DNA of 64,000 bases from an uncultured Alphaproteobacteria bacterium. Its GTDB lineage: Bacteria; Pseudomonadota; Alphaproteobacteria; HIMB59; GCA-002718135. A program made the translations under genes and the position numbers. The stretch covers positions 24,001 to 88,000 of the forward strand of contig CACBAT010000004.1 of NCBI GenBank assembly GCA_902537325.1, written 5' to 3'. Positions 36,040-43,284 of this stretch are shown here, piece after piece. Position 1 is the stretch's first letter. The number at the start of each line of letters is the position of its first letter. A model generated the notes under the pieces. The model was not told the DNA's origin and ran no database searches. It worked only from the letters and a program-made list of their open reading frames with translations.

Positions 36040-36926
36040 TGGACTGGGATAAATTAAAATCATTTTACGAAATTGCAATCTCAAGAAGCATTTCAAAGGC
36101 AAGTGCCAAACTAAATATCAGTCAATCAGCGCTTAGTAGACAAATACAAGATCTTGAATACGATTTAAAGACACCCTTGTTTATAAGACATCAAAAAGGT
36201 GTAAGGTTAACAGAGCAAGGTGAAAATTTATTTAATACTGTAAATCAAATTAATTTTTCAATTTCTGATTTTGAAAAAAAATTATTAGATAAAAAAACTA
36301 AACCAGTAGGAAAATTAACCGTAAGCACAACTGTTGGTTTTGGATCAGCATGGCTTACGCCAAGAATAACTAAATTTGCTAATCAATATCCAGAGATAGA
36401 TGTAAATTTAATTATGAGTGATGAAGAAGTTGATTTATCTGCAAGAGTTGCTGATGTTGCAGTTAGAGTAAAAAAACCAACACAAGCAAATTTAATTTTT
36501 AAAAAATTTGTTAATTTCCATAACCACATTTATGGTTCTTCTGATTATTTACAAAAAAGTGGAATACCAAGAAATGTAAATGATCTAGATAAACATGATT
36601 TAATTTGCTTTGGTGCTGGATTACCTTCTCCGGTTTCTAATATTGATTGGATTTTAAAGATTGGAAAAGAAGGAACGAAAAGAAGACCTAAATTTAGAGT
36701 GAATAGTATTTACGCGATGTCACTCGCAATTGAAAAAGGTGGAGGTTTAGCATCTTTACCCGATTACATGGTTGCAGACAAACCTCAACTTGTACGCGTT
36801 CTACCAAACTTAGAAGGGCCGTCTTATCAAACATACTTTGTTTATTCTGAGTCTTTTAAAAATGATAGAAGGCTTGAAGTTTTTAGGGATTTTTTATTTA
36901 ATGAAGCTAAAGATTGGCATTATTAG
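36039..36926 (+). CDS. LysR-family transcriptional regulator
   Basis: The 295-residue protein has an N-terminal winged helix-turn-helix (about 4-63; SISKASAKLNISQSALSRQI is the recognition region) and a periplasmic-binding-like effector domain starting at about 92. LysR proteins usually control a divergent or neighbouring gene, but here the gene lies in the same direction as rpe and overlaps it by one base. Downstream are a tiny basic ORF and the SbmA-like transporter; either could be a target. No effector can be named. Confidence 0.93.
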   Translation: MDWDKLKSFYEIAISRSISKASAKLNISQSALSRQIQDLEYDLKTPLFIRHQKGVRLTEQGENLFNTVNQINFSISDFEKKLLDKKTKPVGKLTVSTTVGFGSAWLTPRITKFANQYPEIDVNLIMSDEEVDLSARVADVAVRVKKPTQANLIFKKFVNFHNHIYGSSDYLQKSGIPRNVNDLDKHDLICFGAGLPSPVSNIDWILKIGKEGTKRRPKFRVNSIYAMSLAIEKGGGLASLPDYMVADKPQLVRVLPNLEGPSYQTYFVYSESFKNDRRLEVFRDFLFNEAKDWHY

Positions 36927-36929
36927 TCT

Positions 36930-36957
36930 TTGACTTAATTTTTTATTTTTGTATACC
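36930..36957 (+). promoter_or_regulatory. Possible sigma-70-type promoter for the 27-residue basic ORF
   Basis: TTGACT (36930-36935) and TATACC (36952-36957) are separated by 16 bases. Transcription would begin near 36964, about five bases before the ORF's ATG at 36969, so the message would be nearly leaderless. The -10 is only four of six. Confidence 0.35.
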
Positions 36958-36968
36958 GTATCTACATT

Positions 36969-37052
36969 ATGGGATATCCAAAAAAACATAGAGGTAGACG
37001 TAAAAGAGGCTCTAAATATAGAAGAAACAAAAAGCGTCAAAAGAAGAAATAA
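36969..37052 (+). CDS. 27-residue, highly basic hypothetical protein
   Basis: The short ORF reads MGYPKKHRGRRKRGSKYRRN and ends with KKRQKKK; 16 of 27 residues are Lys or Arg. It follows the LysR gene by 42 bases, has its own promoter-like sequence and no clear Shine-Dalgarno. Small ribosome-associated proteins such as bTHX are of similar size and charge, but there is no convincing sequence match. Alternatives are an RNA- or DNA-binding peptide or an ORF without product. The transporter gene begins 50 bases after it. Confidence 0.5.
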   Translation: MGYPKKHRGRRKRGSKYRRNKKRQKKK

Positions 37053-37101
37053 TTAATACCTACCTTCTTTTTTAAAATCTCTTTCAACATATATATACAA
37101 A

Positions 37102-38103
37102 ATGTTTAAATTTTTTACTGAACCAAAATGGTACGTATGGGCTTATGTAGGCTCTGTTGTCATTCTTACATCTATATGGGTTCAAGTTCAGATTGATGTT
37201 CAGATTAACGAATGGTTTGGTGAATTTTATGACATGATACAAAAAGCTCTTGGAACACCAAATGCTATAACTATGCAAGAATATATGGGTGCTTTATTCA
37301 GTTTTGCTCAACTTGCCGCTATTTCAATCGCACTAGGACTAGCAATTTCATTTCTAACTTCACATTTTCTTTTTAGATGGAGAACTGCAATGGTTGAGTG
37401 GTACCATAGTGTTTATGATCAAGCGAGAACTATCGAAGGTGCAAGTCAAAGGGTTCAAGAAGATACCATAAAGTTTAGTAGAATTATGGAAGGTCTTGGA
37501 ACGAGCTTAATTGAGTCAGTTCTTGTATTAATAGAGTTCTTCCCCCTCTTAATGACTTTATCAGTAGGTATACCAATTTTATGGTTTGGTGATTGGCAGT
37601 ACGGTCTAGTATCTGGAGCATTTATATGGGCTGTCGGTGGTACAATTTTAATGATTGTATTAGCATGGTTACTAAGATTAGTTGGCATTGAGTATGATCT
37701 TCAAAAAAAAGAAGCTGCTTATAGAAAAATTCTAGTTATCGCTGAAGATGATGGAAGTATTAGACCTAAATCTTTAGAAGAACTTTTTCAAGGTGTTAGA
37801 GAAATACACTTCAAGAGTTATTTGTATTATCTCTATTTTAGTATTGGAAGATTAGCTTATCTACAAGCTAATGTACTTGCAGCGTATATATTTTTAGCAC
37901 CAGCAATTGTTGCAGGTGTCATGACACTAGGAGTTATGCAACAAATTATAAGAGCTTTTGGAAGAGTAGAAGGTTCACTACAATATTTATTCAGAGCATG
38001 GCCTACAATTATAGAACTTGCTAGTGTCTATAAAAGATTAAGAGAATTTGAGAATAAAATAGAAAAAAACATTCAGGATGAAAAAACTGGTATAGTACGT
38101 TAG
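37102..38103 (+). CDS. SbmA/BacA-like peptide transporter
   Basis: This 333-residue membrane protein has YVWAYVGSVVILTSIWVQVQ near the start, then EWFGEFYDMIQKAL, FLTSHFLFRWRTAM and GASQRVQEDTIKFSR, all typical of the SbmA/BacA family. These proteins use proton flow to import proline-rich peptides and other molecules; BacA is also important in rhizobial symbiosis. Compared with SbmA (406 residues) it lacks part of both ends. There is no ATP-binding domain, so it is not a standard ABC exporter. FxsA follows with a one-base overlap. Confidence 0.88.
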   Translation: MFKFFTEPKWYVWAYVGSVVILTSIWVQVQIDVQINEWFGEFYDMIQKALGTPNAITMQEYMGALFSFAQLAAISIALGLAISFLTSHFLFRWRTAMVEWYHSVYDQARTIEGASQRVQEDTIKFSRIMEGLGTSLIESVLVLIEFFPLLMTLSVGIPILWFGDWQYGLVSGAFIWAVGGTILMIVLAWLLRLVGIEYDLQKKEAAYRKILVIAEDDGSIRPKSLEELFQGVREIHFKSYLYYLYFSIGRLAYLQANVLAAYIFLAPAIVAGVMTLGVMQQIIRAFGRVEGSLQYLFRAWPTIIELASVYKRLREFENKIEKNIQDEKTGIVR

Positions 38104-38462
38104 TGATTTTTCTAGCGTTTATTATTATTCCAATAATAGAAATAAGCATTTTTATAACAATTGGTTCCAATATTGGAATTTTAAATACTATCGCAATCAT
38201 ACTAACTACTGCTTTAGTGGGAATATTTCTTGTTCGAAGACAAGGAATAAAATTATTATTTGATGCTCAACGAAATTTATCACAAGGTGTAATGCCCACT
38301 GAAGAAATAAAGGGAGGTATTTTCTTATTAGTATCAGGATTACTTTTAATCACTCCTGGGTTCTTTACTGATTGTATTGGTTTTGCTGTCTTCTTAAAAC
38401 CTGTTCAAAATTTAATTGCTAATCAAGCCAAAAAATATTTTAACTCACGTATTCGCTATTAA
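38103..38462 (+). CDS. fxsA: FxsA family membrane protein
   Basis: The 119-residue protein has two or three hydrophobic segments (IFLAFIIIPIIEISIFITIG near the start) and the FxsA motif RRQGIKLL followed by FLLVSGLLLITPGFFTD (about 77-93). E. coli FxsA relieves F-exclusion of phage T7; the general role is unclear. GTG 38103 shares a base with the transporter stop. The last 18 bases overlap the end of the convergent DapA-like gene. Confidence 0.87.
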   Translation: MIFLAFIIIPIIEISIFITIGSNIGILNTIAIILTTALVGIFLVRRQGIKLLFDAQRNLSQGVMPTEEIKGGIFLLVSGLLLITPGFFTDCIGFAVFLKPVQNLIANQAKKYFNSRIRY

Positions 38463-39374
38463 CGGATCTATTTTTTTTACTAATTCTTTTAATATTAATA
38501 CTAATTTTTGATTTCCAGGATCTTCAATTTTTTTAAGTGGAGGTAAAACATTATTCCAATCAGGAATATTATCAACAATTGAAAAATATGCTTTCATTAA
38601 ACTTATTGGTTCATGCGAAGTAATAACTTTACGAATTTGCTGCAGTAGATTTTGTAAATCTACAAAATTTTTAATGCTACTCTCATTTTTATGATTTTTT
38701 AATATGAAGCTGAGTAATTTACCACATACATTAGTACCAGCTGTAATTGCTCCTGCCCCTCCTCGCTTACATATATATAATGCTAAACTATCATGACCAC
38801 AAAATACGGCAAAATCATTAAAATATTTTATAACTTTCATCATTCTATCACTGTCTCCGCTTGAATCCTTTAATCCAACGACGTTATTCGGATAAAGTTT
38901 TAATAAGATTTCAATCATCTTAAAATCAATTGATACGTAAGAATTTTCAGGGATATGATACAAAACATATTGTAAATCACTCTCACCTACTCTTTCAATA
39001 ATATTGCGATAATAATTTATGACACCTTCATTTGTAACATTCTTATAATAAAAGGGAGGAAGTAAAAGAACAGCTCTTACTTTGTGACTAGCAGCATGTT
39101 TGGTCATATCAATTGCATCATTCAAGGAGGAAGATCCTGTTCCAGGCATAAGGATATTAGGATCGATACGATTTGATACTAAAAAATCGAGATGATCTTT
39201 TTTTTCTTGAACTGAAAAACTATTTGCTTCTCCAGTAGTGCCAAAAATGGCAAGACCGTCATGACCTTGTCTCATTAAATATTGACAATGACGAAGATAG
39301 AGATCTTTGTTGATTGATAAATCCTTTTTGACGGGTGTTAGTGCTGCGCTAAAAACCCCAGATATTTTATGCAT
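38445..39374 (-). CDS. DapA/NAL-superfamily aldolase (dihydrodipicolinate synthase-like)
   Basis: The 309-residue TIM barrel has the family FGTTGEANS motif (44-52), the catalytic Tyr in YHIPENS and the Schiff-base lysine in VVGLKDSSGDS. It could condense pyruvate with an aldehyde, or split such a product. Sequence deviates enough from canonical DapA, and context (uppP, sbcB) gives no clue, so the true substrate is open. It overlaps uppP by 8 bases and FxsA by 18 (convergent). Confidence 0.85.
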   Translation of the reverse strand: MHKISGVFSAALTPVKKDLSINKDLYLRHCQYLMRQGHDGLAIFGTTGEANSFSVQEKKDHLDFLVSNRIDPNILMPGTGSSSLNDAIDMTKHAASHKVRAVLLLPPFYYKNVTNEGVINYYRNIIERVGESDLQYVLYHIPENSYVSIDFKMIEILLKLYPNNVVGLKDSSGDSDRMMKVIKYFNDFAVFCGHDSLALYICKRGGAGAITAGTNVCGKLLSFILKNHKNESSIKNFVDLQNLLQQIRKVITSHEPISLMKAYFSIVDNIPDWNNVLPPLKKIEDPGNQKLVLILKELVKKIDPLIANT

Positions 39375-40152
39375 AAAAATACAATAAGATAAATCCTAGT
39401 AAAACTCTATAAATAATAAAAATATTAAAGGTTGAACTTTGTATTATGCGCATCATGATGTTAATTGATACTAGAGCAGTAATACAGGCAACGATTGCTG
39501 CAAATAATGATTGATATAAATTTATATTTTCATTAGCACTGCTCATTAAATCGAAACTTGTTAAAACTAAGGATGCTAAAATAATCGGAATAGATAAAAG
39601 CATAGAAAAAATTGCTGCAGATGATCGATTAAATCCTAAAAAACGTGCTCCAGTAATCGTAACACCTGCTCTACTTGCTCCAGGTATAAAGGCCAGCACC
39701 TGAAATACACCTATGATAAAGGCCTGAACATAACTCATATTCTCCCAGGAAGATAATTTCATCTTAAAATGATCTGCAATAAATAATAGAGCAGCAAAAA
39801 CGACACTTGTCACTGCTACAACTTTGATATCTCGAAAATATAATTGAACAAAATCAAAAATAAAAAATCCCACTATAATTGCAGGTATTGTTGCAATAAT
39901 AATTTTAATTAAATTATCATTTTGAGTAAGCTGGAAAGAGAAAAAACTCTTAATTAACGATGTTATATGAGATCTTAAATAAATTATAACAGCCAATAAA
40001 GTTCCAACATGAACAGCAACATCAGTAAAAAGACCTTGATCTTGCCAACTCGTTAATTCTGATACAAGAACTAAATGCCCAGAAGAACTAATTGGCAAAA
40101 ATTCAGTAAAACCTTGGACAATGCCAATGATAAAATATTGAAGCTCAAACAT
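39367..40152 (-). CDS. uppP: Undecaprenyl-diphosphatase UppP
   Basis: UppP removes a phosphate from undecaprenyl diphosphate, recycling the lipid carrier for peptidoglycan and surface polymers. The 261-residue multi-pass protein has GFTEFLPISSSGHLVL (15-30) and the PGASRAGVTITGARFLGF motif with active-site Ser/Arg. Length is typical. It starts in the sbcB stop (TAATG) and its end overlaps the aldolase start. Confidence 0.96.
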   Translation of the reverse strand: MFELQYFIIGIVQGFTEFLPISSSGHLVLVSELTSWQDQGLFTDVAVHVGTLLAVIIYLRSHITSLIKSFFSFQLTQNDNLIKIIIATIPAIIVGFFIFDFVQLYFRDIKVVAVTSVVFAALLFIADHFKMKLSSWENMSYVQAFIIGVFQVLAFIPGASRAGVTITGARFLGFNRSSAAIFSMLLSIPIILASLVLTSFDLMSSANENINLYQSLFAAIVACITALVSINIMMRIIQSSTFNIFIIYRVLLGFILLYFYA

Positions 40153-41663
40153 TAACCAAAGATTATTTTGCTCAGTTCTTTACCACTTGGAAGGGGTTCA
40201 GCATTTTTATTAGAAAAATATTTCTCCATAAAATTTAAATAGACATTGTAATCTTTTAAAATTTGCATTTTTTGAGCTTTATTTTCATCATCGCTTTCTT
40301 CCATTTTAACTAACTCAGTATCAGTTTGTGACATTGCTTCTGGTATCGTTGTAAAAGGCCTCTCCTGATTAATAACTAACCTTTCATGTAACTCCCGGTG
40401 AACCATTTTAAAATCTTCTTTTGATAAAGTTTTTGGACTTTCATCAAATATAAGTCTTTTTAAAATAAAGTTTGCTCTTGGCTCTTTAATTGAAAGAGCA
40501 ATTTTATATTTTTCATTCCAATCATTTTTTTCATGAAATTTAGCTATTTCAGTTGATTGTTTAAAATTAAGAAAGGCATTTGCTGCACTTTCAGGAAATA
40601 CATTATCTTGCGATTTTTCATCTTCTTTTTCAATACGCCTATCAATTTCCATAAGTTTAAACTTGTCTGCTAAATCTTTATTTTTAAAAACTATTTTTGC
40701 TCTTTCATTTAGAACTTCTGAACCAATTTCATCATAAGGCTCATAATTAGAAGCAATCTTACCTGGTAGAATAATAGGATGCTGATTAGTAATAACGTAT
40801 CTATTTTTCTTTTTGATAAGTTTTTTAAATTCTTCAGAATTAGCTTCTAGTAATGGTGTTGGATCATGTGCCAAATCAATTGTATGAAACCAACCATTGT
40901 ATTGAGACTCACATACCATAGACAAAGCTTGAAGTTTAATTCTTCCACCAAAGCTTGTCATAAAACAGAATCCTTTATTTTTGTTTATATATTCGATTGC
41001 ATCTTCTTTACTCATCGTCATTTGAAGCTGACCCCAATTAGTTGTGTCAGCTTCGTTAATATATTTTGTAAGAGCAATTGATGTCTTAACATCTGAAAAT
41101 GCATCGTGAGCAAACTCAACTGGTAAATTATTCATCTCTGCAATTTTTTCTAATTTAAAACTAGGATTACCTCTTTCTGTTAAAGGTGTTTTAATACTTG
41201 ATGGGTTGATAGCATATAAACCTCTCGCTAAATTTAATGTATCGCCCCTACTCTTTCTTGTCACATAAGGATAAAACATATGACTAAACAAATTGTATTC
41301 GAGAACAGATTCATCAAATTCCATTATATTATGACCAATAAAAGTAGAACTTGGATCATCCTTTTTCCATTCGTCAAAAGTTTCATTAATTTTTTTCATT
41401 AGTTCATAAGATGACTGTGGGGCATCAAGTGCCTCTCTCATTCCTTTAAGTGTTGTTATTAAAGCACCTGGTTGAGAAATCACTGATGTTCGAGGTCTGC
41501 AGAACTCATTCATATTTTGATTTGTTTGATTAAACTTTGAGTCAGTAACTATTGCAGCAATTTGCATTATCTGCTCCCATTTTGGAGTAGTACCAAAAGC
41601 AGTTGGATATTCTTTCTTACCTCTTCCCGATGTTTCTAAATCGTAAAATATATATTTTGACAC
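40152..41663 (-). CDS. sbcB: Exodeoxyribonuclease I
   Basis: ExoI digests single-stranded DNA from the 3' end and takes part in repair and recombination. The 503-residue protein has the DEDDh nuclease residues FYDLETSGRG (Asp, Glu), HNIMEFDESVLEYN and EFAHDAFSDVKTSIAL, then an SH3-like region and a helical end. Length fits E. coli ExoI (475). The start is GTG 41663. ExoI is commoner in gammaproteobacteria, so its presence in an alphaproteobacterium-like genome is worth noting. It may be cotranscribed with uppP. Confidence 0.93.
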   Translation of the reverse strand: MSKYIFYDLETSGRGKKEYPTAFGTTPKWEQIMQIAAIVTDSKFNQTNQNMNEFCRPRTSVISQPGALITTLKGMREALDAPQSSYELMKKINETFDEWKKDDPSSTFIGHNIMEFDESVLEYNLFSHMFYPYVTRKSRGDTLNLARGLYAINPSSIKTPLTERGNPSFKLEKIAEMNNLPVEFAHDAFSDVKTSIALTKYINEADTTNWGQLQMTMSKEDAIEYINKNKGFCFMTSFGGRIKLQALSMVCESQYNGWFHTIDLAHDPTPLLEANSEEFKKLIKKKNRYVITNQHPIILPGKIASNYEPYDEIGSEVLNERAKIVFKNKDLADKFKLMEIDRRIEKEDEKSQDNVFPESAANAFLNFKQSTEIAKFHEKNDWNEKYKIALSIKEPRANFILKRLIFDESPKTLSKEDFKMVHRELHERLVINQERPFTTIPEAMSQTDTELVKMEESDDENKAQKMQILKDYNVYLNFMEKYFSNKNAEPLPSGKELSKIIFG

Positions 41664-41695
41664 TGATAAATAACCTTATTGGTATTTATAGACTA

Positions 41696-41875
41696 TTAAT
41701 TATCTCTTTTGGACCAATAAAAATGATAGAAAAGAGTAGCTGCGATAGCAACAAAAAGAGAGATAAAGGCCACATAAATTATAGTTGCGATTGCCCAGTA
41801 AGCTACGGCTATTAAAAGACCAATAGCTGTAATTCCAGCCCAAAAATAGATCAGTCTTTCTAAAAATAATTGCAT
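41696..41875 (-). CDS. Small two-segment membrane protein (59 aa), unknown
   Basis: Starting at ATG 41875 the protein is nearly all hydrophobic: one segment (IYFWAGITAIGLLIAVAYW) and a second (AIATIIYVAFISLFVAIAAT), ending FYHFYWSKRDN. No family was recognised. It lies between rbsK and sbcB on the minus strand with gaps of 21 and 32 bases. A longer reading from 41893 adds six residues but starts closer to rbsK. It could be a small stress or scaffold protein; there is no basis to choose. Confidence 0.55.
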   Translation of the reverse strand: MQLFLERLIYFWAGITAIGLLIAVAYWAIATIIYVAFISLFVAIAATLFYHFYWSKRDN

Positions 41876-41896
41876 AATGATTCTATTATACAATAA

Positions 41897-42811
41897 TTAT
41901 AGAAGTTTATCAATTTCCTCTCGAGAAGGCATGGAATTTGCTGTACCTATTTTCGTCGTTGATAAGCCGGCTGTAGCGCTAGCAAATATTAGAGCATCTT
42001 TAATATTTTGACCTTCAGTAAGAGCAGCAGCAAATCCTGCATTGAAAGCATCGCCAGCACCGGTTGTGTCGACTACTGGATTTGAAAGATTAGCTACAGG
42101 TAAAGAAAATTTTTCTTCATTGTTGGCAAAAAAAGCTCCTTTTTCTCCAAGAGTAATAACGACATTTTTAATTCCTTTTTCTAATAATTGCATTGCAGCT
42201 TTTTCTGCATCCTCATGAGTTTCAACATTGTGATCAACATAAAAACTTGCTTCCGTTTCATTTGGTGTAAAATAATCAATCATAGAAAATAAAGTTTCAT
42301 CTATTTCAGCTGCTGGTGCAGGATTTAAAATTGTTTTTACATTTAAACTATGTGCTTTTTTTAATGCATAAGTAACAACATCCTTTGGTGCCTCTAGTTG
42401 TGTAAGAAAAATACTTGAGTTTTTAATTGCCTCTTCTGCTTTATCTATATCCTCAATCGTAATTGCACCTGCTGCACCCGGAAAAACATTAATGGCATTA
42501 GCTCCAGTTCCTTCATTTACAAGTATACCTGCAGCTCCAGTTGAATGATCTTTTGAAATAATGACATTACTAAAATCGACACCGGAATTTTTATAAATTT
42601 CAGTTGCCATTGAGCCAAATTGATCATCACCAATTTTAGAAATAAAAAAAGTTTTTGCACCAGCTTTGGCAGCAGCTACAGCTTGGTTTGATCCTTTTCC
42701 ACCAGGGCCAATAACAAAATTTTTACCAAGAATAGTCTCTCCCTCAATAGGAATTTTTTCTCCAAAAAAAACAAGGTCAGCAACAAAAATACCAAGGATA
42801 CTAATCGACAT
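41897..42811 (-). CDS. rbsK: Ribokinase (PfkB family)
   Basis: The 304-residue kinase has the N-terminal GPGGKGSNQAVAAAKAG (about 32-48) with the sugar-binding residues and the C-terminal anion-hole motif VVDTTGAGDAFNAGFAAA with catalytic Asp. It phosphorylates ribose or a related sugar using ATP. Together with fucU, the tandem aldehyde dehydrogenase and deoC upstream it could supply deoxyribose-5-phosphate to DeoC. The gene starts 2 bases after fucU. Confidence 0.93.
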   Translation of the reverse strand: MSISILGIFVADLVFFGEKIPIEGETILGKNFVIGPGGKGSNQAVAAAKAGAKTFFISKIGDDQFGSMATEIYKNSGVDFSNVIISKDHSTGAAGILVNEGTGANAINVFPGAAGAITIEDIDKAEEAIKNSSIFLTQLEAPKDVVTYALKKAHSLNVKTILNPAPAAEIDETLFSMIDYFTPNETEASFYVDHNVETHEDAEKAAMQLLEKGIKNVVITLGEKGAFFANNEEKFSLPVANLSNPVVDTTGAGDAFNAGFAAALTEGQNIKDALIFASATAGLSTTKIGTANSMPSREEIDKLL

Positions 42812-42813
42812 AA

Positions 42814-43272
42814 TTATTTATCGATTATCCAAACAGTTCCATCTGGTTTAATAACACCTTTTGTTAAAATAAAATTACAGTAAGGTCTTCTTTCACTTGT
42901 TGTAATATATGCATAGGTTGATCTTGATTGCTTATAAAATTCTTGTCTTTCGTATGAACCTATTTTCCAATGATCTCCTGATACTTCCTTAATTGCATCA
43001 ATTACTTCTTTATTAGCATCATTAATTTCATCTGGTTGATTATCAACTTCCATTCGGTGAACAGGAGATTCTACAAAACTATCCAATGGAAAAACAGATA
43101 AAACAGCTTTCATGACAGTTGTCATATCAAGGCCGTCTAATCGGTGAACAATATTGTGGTTCGAATGAGCAGGATAATTAATATCAGATATAACAAGTCT
43201 ATCACCATGACCCATTTCTCGTAGTGTTTTTAATATATCAGGACTTAAAATAGGATCGACGTTAATTAACAT
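42814..43272 (-). CDS. RbsD/FucU-family sugar mutarotase
   Basis: The 152-residue protein has the family signature MGHGDRLVISDINYPAHS (21-38), where His and Asp act on the ring form, and a C-terminal ERRPYCNFILTKGV. FucU/RbsD proteins interconvert anomers of fucose or ribose before kinase action. FucU is the closer look (IVHRLDGLDMTTVMKAVLSVFPLD). It lies directly upstream of rbsK on the same message, so ribose or deoxyribose is the likely partner sugar. Confidence 0.87.
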   Translation of the reverse strand: MLINVDPILSPDILKTLREMGHGDRLVISDINYPAHSNHNIVHRLDGLDMTTVMKAVLSVFPLDSFVESPVHRMEVDNQPDEINDANKEVIDAIKEVSGDHWKIGSYERQEFYKQSRSTYAYITTSERRPYCNFILTKGVIKPDGTVWIIDK

Positions 43273-43284
43273 ATTTTTAGTATA

